Below, piece by piece: positions 24,628 through 34,000 of a DNA stretch of 64,000 nucleotides (position 1 is the first letter of the stretch; each line of letters opens with the position of its first letter). The notes under the pieces are model-generated. The model worked only from the letters and a program-made list of their open reading frames with translations. It ran no database searches and was not told where the DNA came from. A program made the translations under genes and the position numbers. Source of the stretch: a bacterium (lineage in GTDB: Bacteria; Desulfobacterota; Deferrisomatia; Deferrisomatales; Deferrisomataceae); contig JALUTY010000014.1 of assembly GCA_027021615.1 (NCBI GenBank), positions 1 to 64,000 of the forward strand. The letters run 5' to 3'.

Positions 24628-25880
24628 GCCCCTGGCCGGGGGCTGAGATCCCCTGCCCGCGATGCGCAGCCCCCGTAACCCTGGGGGTGGGCGACCCGGT
24701 GGTACGGTGCTCCTTCTGCCGAACGGGTCTCTACGTTCGCGCTCCCGGCTCCTTGGTCTACCACTGGCCTCTGGCGGACCCCTCGCCGCCGGGTCTCGTG
24801 TGGATCCCCTACTGGCGGTTCCGGGGTCTGTGGTACCGGGTAGGGGAACGGGCCACCGAGGGGGTCCTTCTGGATTCCACCGTGAGCGCCCGCCGGGGGG
24901 TGAGGGCGGAGTCGCACCTGGGTATCCGGCCCCAGGTGGTGCCGTTTCGCATGGGCCCTCCGGCCGCGGGCCGGGTCCTGTGGCCCGACCTGTCCCTTGG
25001 CGACGCCGTGGCCGTGTCAGAGGCGCGGCTGGAGGGGGGATCGGCCGAGCCGGCCCCGGTGCGACGTCTGGTGGGCGAGGTAGCCGCGGTTCTTCTGGTA
25101 CCGTTCGCTTTGGAGAGGATGGACAGGGGGTGGGGGCTCTCCTCTCTATTCCCCGAGGGGCCGGACGGCCCCCTCGGCCGGGCCGAGGCACTCAGCCTGC
25201 GCAAGGGGCTGGACGAGGCCTTCAGGGAATGGAGGCCCACTTTCCTGGCCCTCCGGTGCCCGGAGTGCGGGAACGACCTGCCCGCGGCAGCCCACGCGGT
25301 GGGGTTCTGGTGCGGCCGGTGCGGCCGGGGGTGGTGGCCCCGGGGGCCCAGGCTCATGCCGCTGCCGTTCACGGTCCGGCCGGCCCGGGGGCGAGACGTG
25401 CGCTACCTGCCGTTTTGGGAGCTGGAGGTCTCGGCGAGGGGCTTGCCGCTTCAGAGCCGTGCCGCCCTGGTGCGGTGGGCGGTTCCGTACTGGAGGAGCC
25501 CGGCCGCCGATGCCCGACGGCCGTCGGTGGTGCGGATCCCCGCGTTCAAGGCCCATCCCCGGCTGTTCCTCCGGATCGGCCGGAACCTGACGCTCGCCGA
25601 CCTGCCTGCCGGCGGTCTCGACCGCCTCCCCCCGGCGGGCACCGAGGTGGAGCCGGCACGGCTGCCCCTCGGCGAGGCCGCCCAGAGCCTCAAGCCCGTG
25701 CTGGCCGAGCTGGCCGGAGCCCAACACCGGAAGCGGGCTGCCGTTCTCACGGCTCGCCTTCGGGTGCGCCGGGCAGCGTTGGTACTGCTGCCGTTCCGGC
25801 GAAGGGGGGCGGAGTGGGTGGAGGCGGCAACCGGCGTGGCCGTGCCGGCGGCAGCCTTGAACCGGGGGAGGGGGATCTGA
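24603..25880 (+). CDS. Unrecognised protein with two zinc-ribbon-like motifs
   Basis: About 425 aa if ATG 24603, which overlaps the SPFH gene by 25 nt, is used. I do not recognise the family. Visible are an N-terminal ribbon CPRC-x16-CSFC (about 16-40), a tryptophan-rich segment (WIPYWRFRGLWYR), a second ribbon CPECG-x16-CGRCGRGWW (about 218-245), then RDVRYLPFWELEV and a C-terminal basic region. The paired WIPYWRF and LPFWELEV motifs on either side of each ribbon suggest an internal duplication. Coupling to an SPFH/zinc-ribbon gene suggests they act in one complex. Confidence 0.7.
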   Translation: MRNPPDRVGPWPGAEIPCPRCAAPVTLGVGDPVVRCSFCRTGLYVRAPGSLVYHWPLADPSPPGLVWIPYWRFRGLWYRVGERATEGVLLDSTVSARRGVRAESHLGIRPQVVPFRMGPPAAGRVLWPDLSLGDAVAVSEARLEGGSAEPAPVRRLVGEVAAVLLVPFALERMDRGWGLSSLFPEGPDGPLGRAEALSLRKGLDEAFREWRPTFLALRCPECGNDLPAAAHAVGFWCGRCGRGWWPRGPRLMPLPFTVRPARGRDVRYLPFWELEVSARGLPLQSRAALVRWAVPYWRSPAADARRPSVVRIPAFKAHPRLFLRIGRNLTLADLPAGGLDRLPPAGTEVEPARLPLGEAAQSLKPVLAELAGAQHRKRAAVLTARLRVRRAALVLLPFRRRGAEWVEAATGVAVPAAALNRGRGI

Positions 25881-25882
25881 CG

Positions 25883-26440
25883 ATGCCGCTTGCGTTCCCG
25901 TCCCGATCCCACGGTACGGTTGTGTTCGGTTTCTACAACGTCGAGACCGACAGCCTGCTGCTCGAAGACCTGAGCTTCTTCTGTACGGACTTCTGCGGGG
26001 CCCTCGCGGAGATCTCTCCCACCTCGGGCGGGGCGGTTCGGCTGCCGGGGTACCGGTTCGCCTCCCGACGGGCGATCGGTGACCTGATGGGAGCCATCCG
26101 GGGGGATCGGCTCGTGGGGTACCTGGGCGAGGTGTACCGGATGTGGCCGTTTCCGGAGGACCCCACAGGGTTTCGCCAAAAGCTCGAGGGGCATCGGAAT
26201 CGGCCCGAGGTGGAGCGGCTGCTGGCCCGGTGGGCCCGGAAAGCCGCGATTCCGGTCGCGTGGGGCCCTGCTCAGGACCTGGCGACCGTCGGGCCCTACG
26301 AGTTCTCCGCCACCCAGTTCCGGGCGCTGCTCGAGTACGTGGTGCGCGGTGGCTACCCAACCTGGGAGGGGTTTCTGGAAGAGGGAGCATGCCCTCCCTG
26401 GGTGAGAGCCATGGCAGAGCTCTGGGGTGTCGACACCTGA
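25883..26440 (+). CDS. Conserved-looking hypothetical protein
   Basis: 185 aa from ATG 25883, two bases after the upstream stop. I do not recognise it. FGFYNVETDSLLLEDLSFFCTD is the opening pattern (hydrophobic/acidic, no signal peptide), followed by a mixed alpha/beta body and an aromatic C-terminus (GGYPTWEGFLEEGACPPW). It is soluble by appearance. It closes the three-gene SPFH operon; a weak GGCCCCCGCCGGGG hairpin with T-rich tail follows the stop. Confidence 0.65.
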   Translation: MPLAFPSRSHGTVVFGFYNVETDSLLLEDLSFFCTDFCGALAEISPTSGGAVRLPGYRFASRRAIGDLMGAIRGDRLVGYLGEVYRMWPFPEDPTGFRQKLEGHRNRPEVERLLARWARKAAIPVAWGPAQDLATVGPYEFSATQFRALLEYVVRGGYPTWEGFLEEGACPPWVRAMAELWGVDT

Positions 26441-26980
26441 GCGAAAGAGGCCCCCGCCGGGGATCCTTCTTCTCCCCGTCCCACTCCCCCGCGGAAATTT
26501 TTTAAAGAGTTCTAAAGTCCGAAATTCCCTCCTCCGATTATGACCCGGAAGGTTCGCAGGAATTGGGCCATCCGGGCCCCCAAGCCGGAGAGAGGTCTGT
26601 TCTGAAATTTCCTTTGCGGGTTCCCCCCCCTCGGCTCCCCCTGGTTTCACCCTCCGTCGGTTTCCGTCATCGTTTTTTTCTCGGCGGCCCAGGCAGGCCC
26701 CCGCGGGCTGGGCAACGGAGAAGGGTAACTTGCGTGGGCCCGGGGCCATCGTTGGTGGCGGAGCCATGGGGTCTGCTTCCGGCCGCGCGCGAAGCCGGGC
26801 ATTGAGATTCGCCGCGCAGGCAGGGGGCACCGACGACCAACGACTGACGACCGTCGACCGAAGTTATTACTCCGGCGGCTAAACGGATGCGCTCTGGGGC
26901 GTGGGGCCCGAGGCCCCACGCCCCTGCGACCACCTGAGCGCCTCTATATTCGCTGGGTCAATACTGGAAAGGAGTGTGCC
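26441..26980. repeat. AT-rich stretch and mosaic intergenic element, site 10
   Basis: No gene. A T/A-rich stretch (26495-26545) is followed by unique sequence, then the AAGGGTAAC box (26721-26729), the left half only of a long inverted repeat (26762-26826, a truncated copy), a 7-nt array (26830-26862) with GAAGTTATT, and 26941-26980, where TACTGGAAAGGAG supplies the ribosome site for the chemoreceptor. The leader box appears to have been split by about 100 bp. Confidence 0.75.
26513..26540 (+). promoter_or_regulatory. Possible FliA-type promoter
   Basis: TAAAG (26513-26517) and TCCGATTA (26533-26540) resemble the sigma-28 elements TAAA and GCCGATAA, but the spacing is one base longer than usual and it lies 440 bp before the chemoreceptor gene. 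Weak on its own; mentioned because the next operon has a better match. Confidence 0.25.
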
Positions 26981-28813
26981 ATGCGCGTCGGAATCCAAGG
27001 GAAGGTCTGCGGTTTCTTGGCGGGGGTTCTGGTGCTGACGTTTGGTGGGAGTACCTGGGTATCCACGGTTGCGTCCACGGCGGCCCTGGAGGAGCTGGGG
27101 GAGCGCAGCGCCAAGGCGTTGCGGACCTCGGCGATCGCCCAGGCTCGCAACGTGTTCTCCAGCCTGGAGATCGGCACGAAAGAGTCGTTGGAGAAGGGGG
27201 AGATGGAGGGCTTTCAGAGCCTTCTGGCCGAGCTGGGGGGGGTGGAGGGAGTGATCGAGATCGGTCTCACGGACCCGGCTGGCACGGTCGTGTACGCGAG
27301 CCAAAACGCCTCGACCGGCGGGCAGCTCGATTCGGAGGTGATCCGCCGGGCGGTGGGATCCGACCAGGCCGTGGTGGTGGCGCGGGGCGCTGAGGTCACC
27401 GTAGTGAGGGCCCAGCGGTTCCGGCAGAAGTGCACCCAGTGTCACGAGGGGGCCTCGCCGGGTGCGCTGGCTGGCTCCCTGTACGTTCGGTACACGCTCG
27501 CCGACACCGCTCGGATGGAGGCAGACACGCGTGGTTTCGTTGCCTCGGCCCGTCGCGCAAGCCTGTGGACAGGGATCGGGGCGGGGCTCGCGGGGCTCCT
27601 GATCGCCACCGCCGGTACCTGGCTCCTGCAGGATCGGTTGGTGACCCGCCGCATGCGGGGGTTCGTGGGGAGGCTGAAAGAGATGGCGGAGGGCGACGGC
27701 GACCTCACGAAGAGCATCCCCCTGGAGTACGTAAGCTGCTCCGGGGTCAAGAGCTGCGGTCACGACGAGTGCGTGTGCTTTGGAAAGCAGGAGGCGTGCT
27801 GGAGCCACGTGGGCTCCATGCAGCTCATCCCGGAGAAGATCCAGTGCCCCTCTGTGCTCTCCGGCAAGATCGCCGACTGTGCCACCTGTGAGGTGTTCCA
27901 GGCGGCCGAGCGGGACGAGTTCGATCAGCTGGCCAACTGGGTCAACATCTTCACCAACAAGATCCGCTACATGGTTGAGCAGGTGAAGGCGTCGGCCGGG
28001 GAGATGGCTGCCGTGAGCGAGGAGCTCTCGGCCACCACGACCCAGATCGCGGCGAGCACCGAGGAGGTGTCGCAGCAGACCCAGGCGTTGGCTGCGAGCG
28101 GTGAAGAGATGGGGGCAACGGTTCAAGAGGTGAGTCAGAACGCGGCAGCCGTGACCCAGGCCGCGGACCGGGCGCGGGGCCAGGCTGTGGAAGCCGCCCG
28201 CCTGGTGCGGGACACCGGCGAGTCGCTCGAGCGGATCGCAGAGGTGGTGACCGGGGCGGGGCAGGTGGTGGAGGGGCTGGGCGCCGAGGCCGAGAAGGTG
28301 GACGTGGTGATCCGCACGATCAAGGAGATCGCGGACCAGACGAAGCTCCTGGCCCTGAACGCAACGATCGAGGCGGCGCGGGCTGGCGAGCAAGGCCGGG
28401 GCTTCGCGGTGGTGGCGGACGAGGTGCGCAAGCTCGCGGCGGATACCGTGAAGGCCACCCAGGAGATCGCCCGCACGGTCGAAGGGATCCGCACCGAGGC
28501 CCGCCGGGCGGTGAGCGCGATGGGGGAAGGTGTGGCAGCAGTGGACGAGGGAAGGGAGATGGGGCGGAAGGCGGCCGGAGCCATGGCCGAGGTGGAGGCC
28601 GAGGCGAGCGGGGCCGCCACCCAAGTGGAGCAGATCGCAGCGGCCACCGAGGAGCTTACCGCCACGATTCATCACCTGGCCATGAACCTGGATCAGATCG
28701 CCCAGGGGGTGGGGGAGAACACCCGTGCCGGAGAGGAGATCGCCCGGACGGCCGAGACTGTGGCGAAGAAGGCCGACGAGCTGCGCCACCTCACAAGCCG
28801 GTTCCGCACCTGA
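26981..28813 (+). CDS. Methyl-accepting chemotaxis protein with heme-c motif and cysteine-rich HAMP insert
   Basis: 610 aa. Membrane segments near 10-32 and 187-210 bound a periplasmic sensor that contains one CxxCH motif, CTQCH at 151-155, typical of covalent heme c. After the second membrane helix a HAMP start ([19 protein letters not shown]) is interrupted by a cysteine-rich module (residues 253-303: [34 protein letters not shown]) before the coiled-coil signalling domain, whose tip is [20 protein letters not shown]. The receptor probably reads redox state, oxygen or NO through heme. It stands alone; a terminator lies 212 bp downstream. Confidence 0.92.
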   Translation: MRVGIQGKVCGFLAGVLVLTFGGSTWVSTVASTAALEELGERSAKALRTSAIAQARNVFSSLEIGTKESLEKGEMEGFQSLLAELGGVEGVIEIGLTDPAGTVVYASQNASTGGQLDSEVIRRAVGSDQAVVVARGAEVTVVRAQRFRQKCTQCHEGASPGALAGSLYVRYTLADTARMEADTRGFVASARRASLWTGIGAGLAGLLIATAGTWLLQDRLVTRRMRGFVGRLKEMAEGDGDLTKSIPLEYVSCSGVKSCGHDECVCFGKQEACWSHVGSMQLIPEKIQCPSVLSGKIADCATCEVFQAAERDEFDQLANWVNIFTNKIRYMVEQVKASAGEMAAVSEELSATTTQIAASTEEVSQQTQALAASGEEMGATVQEVSQNAAAVTQAADRARGQAVEAARLVRDTGESLERIAEVVTGAGQVVEGLGAEAEKVDVVIRTIKEIADQTKLLALNATIEAARAGEQGRGFAVVADEVRKLAADTVKATQEIARTVEGIRTEARRAVSAMGEGVAAVDEGREMGRKAAGAMAEVEAEASGAATQVEQIAAATEELTATIHHLAMNLDQIAQGVGENTRAGEEIARTAETVAKKADELRHLTSRFRT

Positions 28814-29025
28814 TGGGGAGGTGGGGTGTCGGCTCCCGGCTCACAGCTCCCTCCCCAGCGGAGAGGAGCCGGATTGAGCAATGCCTCTGCTGGAAAATGC
28901 TCAAGCAAAAACATTGTTTTGGTGGTCGCAGGCTTCCTGCGGCCTGTCGCGTCGTCTCGCCGGCGGGCGGTGGGGGGCCTTGGAACCGGGTTCCCATTGA
29001 CACCTTCTTGGCGGTTTTTTCCGAT

Positions 29026-29052
29026 AAGGCCGGGGTCCTCCCCGGCCTTTTT
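29026..29052 (+). terminator. Rho-independent terminator after the heme chemoreceptor
   Basis: Perfect 10-bp stem AAGGCCGGGG (29026-29035) / CCCCGGCCTT (29040-29049), TCCT loop, TTT tail extended by the stem's own T residues. The 210 bp between the gene and the stem include a CGGCTCC...GGAGCCG hairpin (28833-28876) but no gene. Confidence 0.8.
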
Positions 29053-29129
29053 CCTCGAGAGGTCCAAAAGCTCCCCACAGGGGGGATATGCAGATGTTTT
29101 GCGGAGGACTTCTTTTTTGCGCGGAGTGC

Positions 29130-29156
29130 TCAAGTTTTCCCTCGCTACGCCGATCC
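29130..29156 (+). promoter_or_regulatory. FliA (sigma-28)-type promoter of the chemosensory operon
   Basis: TCAAGTTT (29130-29137), an 11-bp spacer and GCCGATCC (29149-29156) match the sigma-28 consensus TAAAGTTT-N11-GCCGATAA at 13 of 16 positions with exact spacing. Transcription would start near 29163, after ATG 29158, which supports GTG 29242 as the real start of the first gene. Confidence 0.6.
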
Positions 29157-29241
29157 GATGTTTGTTGCGCGAGGGGCATGCTGCACGGGGGCCGGGGAGG
29201 GGGGCGAGGCCCTTCTTTTTTTGGAGAGCGGGGAACGACCG

Positions 29242-30306
29242 GTGGTCAGCGATTCTCGTGCCGAAGCGACGGTGCTGGTAGCCCACGCGGACACCGGGGT
29301 CCGGGAGCGGATCCGGCGCGACCTGGCGTCGCGGGGGTTCTCGGTGCTCACGGCCTCGCCGGAGGAGGCCCAGTACCTCGCGGAGTCCGAGGGGGTCGAC
29401 GTGGTGCTCACCGAAACCCCCTTGCCGGAGCTCTCGGGAGACGTGGACGGGGCGGCGTGGGTGTGCCTGGGCTGCTCGGCCGACGGTGTGGACGACTCGG
29501 TGCCGGCCGACGCCGACATGGACGTCCTGGCGGATCGGATCCGTCTCCACGTGGCTTACCGTCGCAGGTGGTCGGCCCACCGGCAGGTCGAGAGCCGTAA
29601 GACCCGTTCCCTCACCGCGGCCCAGCAGCGGCTGCTTCCCAGACCCGGCGAGGTGCCCGGGGTGCGGTTCGGGGTGGTGTACGCGCCGGCCCTCGAGGCC
29701 GGGGGCGACTTCTACGACGTGATCCCCTTGGCCCACGGATCGTTCGGGGTGCTGGTGGCGGACACCGTGGGGCACGACCTGGGTGCCTCGTACGTAACCG
29801 GGTCCCTGAAGAGCTTGACAGCGCTGTCGGTCAGCCGGGACGCCCACCCCACCTCGGTTCTGGAGGTTCTCAACGAGGGGCTCCGGCCGGTGCTGGGCGG
29901 GGGACGCTACGTGACGGCCCTGTTCGCCCGGGTGGACGTGGTGCGGGGGGTTCTCACCCTGGCCTCCGCCGGACACCCCTCTCCCCTGTGGGTCCCGTTG
30001 GGCGGATCGCCCCGCTTCCTCGAGGCCCAGGGCGACGTGCTGGGGGTGTACCCCCGAATCGACACCCCGGAGATCCGGGTGCCGGCCCCTCCGGGGTCGC
30101 GGTTGTACGCCTTCAGCGACGGGCTGTTGGAGGCGGTGGCCCAGTCCGTGGGGGAACGGCCGCGGGTGGCGGGCATCTTGGAAGCGGTGGCCGAGGAGGT
30201 GAGGCCCTACCCGGTGGAGCTGGCCGTGGCCGAGATCGCGTCGCGGCTGGTTGGGGAGGGGAGGGGGCAAGCGGACGACATCGTGCTGCTGGGCGTGGAG
30301 GTGTAG
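29242..30306 (+). CDS. Receiver-like domain fused to SpoIIE/RsbU-type PP2C phosphatase
   Basis: 354 aa from GTG 29242. Residues 1-115 look like a degenerate receiver (TVLVAHADTGVRERI...VVLTETPLPELSG); the position of the phospho-accepting aspartate holds glutamate, which may mimic phosphorylation. Residues about 130-350 are a PP2C phosphatase: GGDFYDVI, ADTVGHDLGASYVT, SAGHPSPLW, YAFSDGLLEA, DDIVLLGV, with the metal-binding aspartates in place. It should dephosphorylate the STAS protein two genes on, in a partner switch. A longer start (ATG 29158) would lie upstream of the predicted transcription start. Confidence 0.85.
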   Translation: MVSDSRAEATVLVAHADTGVRERIRRDLASRGFSVLTASPEEAQYLAESEGVDVVLTETPLPELSGDVDGAAWVCLGCSADGVDDSVPADADMDVLADRIRLHVAYRRRWSAHRQVESRKTRSLTAAQQRLLPRPGEVPGVRFGVVYAPALEAGGDFYDVIPLAHGSFGVLVADTVGHDLGASYVTGSLKSLTALSVSRDAHPTSVLEVLNEGLRPVLGGGRYVTALFARVDVVRGVLTLASAGHPSPLWVPLGGSPRFLEAQGDVLGVYPRIDTPEIRVPAPPGSRLYAFSDGLLEAVAQSVGERPRVAGILEAVAEEVRPYPVELAVAEIASRLVGEGRGQADDIVLLGVEV

Positions 30307-30308
30307 AC

Positions 30309-30740
30309 ATGGCCGAGCGGGGGGGGACCCGTCGGTTCCGCGCGCGGATCGACCCCGACTACCGGGCCGTGGACCGGGTGGTGGAAGCGGTGGAGGCCCT
30401 GCTGGCACCGCAAGCATGCCGGAGGGTCAGCTTCGGGTTTCAGTTGGCCCTGCGTGAGGCCCTGGTCAACGCCGTCCGCCACGGCTGCAAGCGGGGCGGA
30501 GGCTCCAGGGTCGAGGTGGAGGTCACTGTGGGCCCGGGGAAGTGGGAGGCCCGGGTGGCGGACAACGGACCGGGGTTCGACTGGAGGCCCCACCTGGAGA
30601 AGGTGCCGGTGCCCACCGCGTCCGCGGGCCGGGGGCTCGCCATGATCCGGCTCTACGGCGACGAGGTGGAGTTCAACGGGTGCGGGAACGAGATTCGGAT
30701 CGTCTGTCGGCCCAAGCCGGCGGACCTACAACGGAGGTGA
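30309..30740 (+). CDS. RsbW/SpoIIAB-like serine kinase (anti-sigma type)
   Basis: 143 aa GHKL ATPase. EALVNAVRHG (N box), DNGPGFDWRP (G1 box) and GRGLAMIRLYGDEV (G2 box) are present. Such proteins phosphorylate a STAS antagonist and bind a target, often a sigma factor. It lies between the PP2C phosphatase (2 nt) and the STAS protein (4 nt), completing a partner-switch triad. No sigma factor gene is nearby, so its target may be elsewhere or be part of the chemosensory complex. Confidence 0.88.
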   Translation: MAERGGTRRFRARIDPDYRAVDRVVEAVEALLAPQACRRVSFGFQLALREALVNAVRHGCKRGGGSRVEVEVTVGPGKWEARVADNGPGFDWRPHLEKVPVPTASAGRGLAMIRLYGDEVEFNGCGNEIRIVCRPKPADLQRR

Positions 30741-30744
30741 GGGT

Positions 30745-31065
30745 ATGAGCGTGATCGAACAGGGAGGAAATGCGGTGAGGGTGCGGCCGGAGCCGGGGCT
30801 GGTGGCCTCGGCGGCCGAGGAGCTGAGGCCCCGCCTGCTCGAGGCCGTCCGGTCGGGGGCGGTGGAGGTGGTGTTCGACCTGGAAGGAATCCAGCAGATC
30901 GACTCGTTGGGGATCGGCCTGCTGATCGCCACCCACAACACCGTCACCTCCCAAGGGGGCCGGGTGAGGGTGGTGGGCCCGAGCCCGGAGGTGGTGCGGC
31001 TTCTGAGATCGATGCGGCTCGATCGACACTTGGCGCTGGAGCCGGGGCCGGACGGTTCCGGTTGA
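30745..31065 (+). CDS. STAS-domain anti-sigma-factor antagonist
   Basis: 106 aa, the usual SpoIIAA size. DLEGIQQIDSLGIGLLIATH carries the phosphorylatable serine in the conserved IDSLG loop. It would be phosphorylated by the RsbW-like kinase upstream and dephosphorylated by the SpoIIE-type phosphatase, switching partner binding. It is followed 28 bp later by cheA. Confidence 0.9.
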   Translation: MSVIEQGGNAVRVRPEPGLVASAAEELRPRLLEAVRSGAVEVVFDLEGIQQIDSLGIGLLIATHNTVTSQGGRVRVVGPSPEVVRLLRSMRLDRHLALEPGPDGSG

Positions 31066-31093
31066 GGGCTTCCACCAACCAGGGGAGCGAGCG

Positions 31094-34000
31094 ATGACGA
31101 TCCTCGACGACGAAACCTTGCAGATGTACGTGGAGGAGTCCCTAGACCACCTGGAGGACATCGAGTCCGACCTCCTGGCCATCGAGCAGGCCGGTGCCGG
31201 CGCCGACGAGGAGCTGGTGAACAAGGTGTTTCGAGCGGCCCACTCGATCAAAGGTGGTGCCGGGTTCCTGGGGCTCACGGCCATCAACCAGTTGGCCCAC
31301 AAGCTGGAGAACATCCTGGGGCTGTTTCGAAGCAGAGAGCTGGTTCCCAACCCCGATGTGATCAACCTTTTGCTCCAGGGGTTCGACCGCCTGCGGGACC
31401 TGCTGCAGGATGTGGACGCGGGCCGCGACGCGGACGTGTCGGAGCTGGTGGTCGCTCTGGAGGGGCTGACCACGGCCAACGTGCCCGAGGAGCGCAAGCC
31501 CTCCGTGTCCGAGCGGGTGCAGGTGGTCCTCGACGGCCGGGGCCCGGTGTTTACGGTCAGCCGGTTCGAGCTGGATCAGGCGCTCGAGGGGGGGAAGAGC
31601 CTCTACGTGTTCGAGTACGACCTGATCCACGACGTTCACCGCCGGGGCCGCTCCCCCCTCGTCGTGCTGCAGGAGCTGGAGGACGGCGGGGTGATCCTCG
31701 ACGCCAAGGTGGAGCTTGGGGTCGTCGGCGGTCTGGACTCGGAGGCCCTCCCCCGGTCGATCCCGTTCCTGGTGCTGTATGCCACCATCGTGGGAACGGA
31801 CATCGCCTCAGGGGTGTTCGACCTGCCCGACGAACGGATCCATGTGCTGGGAGAAGCGAACCTCCGAGACGCGCCCCCCGATCCCGTGGCACCCGAGGAG
31901 AAGCCCGCCGTGGTGGTGGCCGCCCCGGCATCGGCGTCGTCGGCCCCGCCCGATTCCGGTCCTTCGGCCGCCCCTCCGCCCCGACCCCCTGCCGCCGATC
32001 CGGAGTCACGCGCCCCGGCCAGATCGAGCCGACCCAAGGACCCCGGCAAGCCGGCTGAGACCAGCATCCGGGTCCACGTAAGCCTGCTCGAAAGCTTGAT
32101 GACCCTGGCCGGCGAGCTTGTGCTGAGCCGCAACCAGCTCCTCCAGGCCGTCACCTCCGGCGCCGCCGGTGTCGACCGGATCGCCCAGCGCATCGATCTG
32201 ATCACCTCGGAGCTCCAGGAGACGATCATGCTCACCCGGATGCAGCCGGTGGGCAAGATCTTCGGGAAGTTTCCCCGGGTGGTGCGCGACCTGGCTCAGA
32301 AGCTGGGCAAAAAGGTCGAGCTGGAGCTAGAGGGCAACGAGGTGGAGCTGGACAAGACCATCATCGAGGGCCTCAACGACCCCCTGACCCACCTGGTGCG
32401 AAACGCGGTGGACCACGGCGTGGAGACCCCCAGCGAACGCCTGGCGGCCGGAAAGCCGGCCAAGGGCCGGGTCTCCCTACGGGCCTTCCACGAGGCCGGC
32501 CACGTGAACATCGAGATCTCGGACGACGGCCGGGGGATCGATCCCGAGAAGATCGTCGCCAAGGCGATCGAAAGGGGCCTGGTGGGAGCGGAGCAGGCCC
32601 GGGCCATGTCCGACAAGGAGAAGGTTGCGCTCATCTTCCTACCCGGACTCTCCACGGCCGATCGGGTCACGGACGTGTCGGGCCGCGGAGTGGGAATGGA
32701 CGTGGTGAAGACCAACCTGGACAAGCTCGGGGGGGTCGTGGACATCGAGTCGAGCCGGGGTCGGGGCACCACGGTCCGGATCAAGCTGCCCCTGACCCTG
32801 GCCATCATCCCCAGCCAGATCGTGGCCTCGGGCGGCCAGGCCTTCGCGATTCCCCAGGTCAACATGGACGAGCTGCTGCGCATCCCGGCCTCCCAGGTGA
32901 AGGAGCGCATCGAGATCGTGGGGGACGCGGAGGTGGTGCGGCTGCGGGACCGGCTGCTCCCTTTGGTGCGGCTGGCGGACGTGCTCGGGCTGTCTGCCAA
33001 GTACCGGGACCCGGCCACGGGCCAGGAGCGGGAGGACCGGCGCCGATCCCTGGCCGACCGCAGGGGGCGGCGCCTGACGCTGGACGATCCGGGGACGGAT
33101 CCGGACCCGACGGCGTCCCAGCACGAGGACCGGCGCGGGGGTCCCGACCGCCGAACCGCGAGCGCCGTGAGCATCGTGGTGGCCAATGCGGGAGCGTTCC
33201 AGTACGGCCTGGTCGTGGACGAGCTCCTGGATGCCGAGGAGATCGTGGTGAAGCCGCTGGGCAGGCACCTGAAAGGGTGCGGCTGTTATGCCGGCGCAAC
33301 CATCATGGGAAGTGGCCGCGTCGCCCTGATCCTGGACGTTCCGGGGGTGGCCCGGCTGGCCCGGCTCACCAGCGTGGAGGGCTCGGCCCGGGCGGCAGAG
33401 GTGAAGCAGCAGGCCTTGCGTCGGGCCGTGGGGGAGGAGCACCTGCTCCTGTTCCGGTACGCCCCCACCGAGCGCTTCGCTTTGCCCTTGGACATGGTGC
33501 AGCGGATCGAGCGGGTGGGACGCAAGGACATCGTCACGGTGGGCGGCCGCCGGGTGCTGCAGTACAAGGGGAGCGTCCTGCCCCTGTTGGCGCTGGACGA
33601 CGTGGCCCAGGTGGGGGTGCCCGATGAAGACGCCGAGCCGGTGGTCCTCGTCGTGAGGCTTCCGGGCCGTTCGGCGGGCCTTCTGGCCACCGGGCCGGTC
33701 GACGCGTATCAGGGGCGCCTCGAGGTGGACCGGGAGACCCTGGCCCAGCCGGGCATCGCAGGGTCCACGGTGATCGACGGGGAGACCGTGCTGGTGGTGG
33801 ATGTGGTTGACGTGGCCCGCCGTTCCTACCCGGACTGGTTCCAGGAGTATGAGGCCGGCGAGACCGAGGCACGGGAGGGCGCCACCCTGCTGCTGGCGGA
33901 GGACTCCGCCTTCTTCCGCGGGCAGGTGGCCGGGTTCTTCCGCGAGGCCGGGTATGCGGTGCTTGAGGCAGAGGACGGCCGGGAAGCATGGGACATCCTA

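Noticed and set aside
28814-28990. Riboswitch downstream of the heme chemoreceptor
   Set aside because: The region has a hairpin and an A-rich stretch but no match to the conserved parts of c-di-GMP or other riboswitches I could recognise, and it ends in the terminator of the upstream gene.
28997-29020. TTGACA at 28997 as a promoter for the chemosensory operon
   Set aside because: No good -10 at proper spacing, and a strong terminator (29026-29052) follows at once, before any gene.
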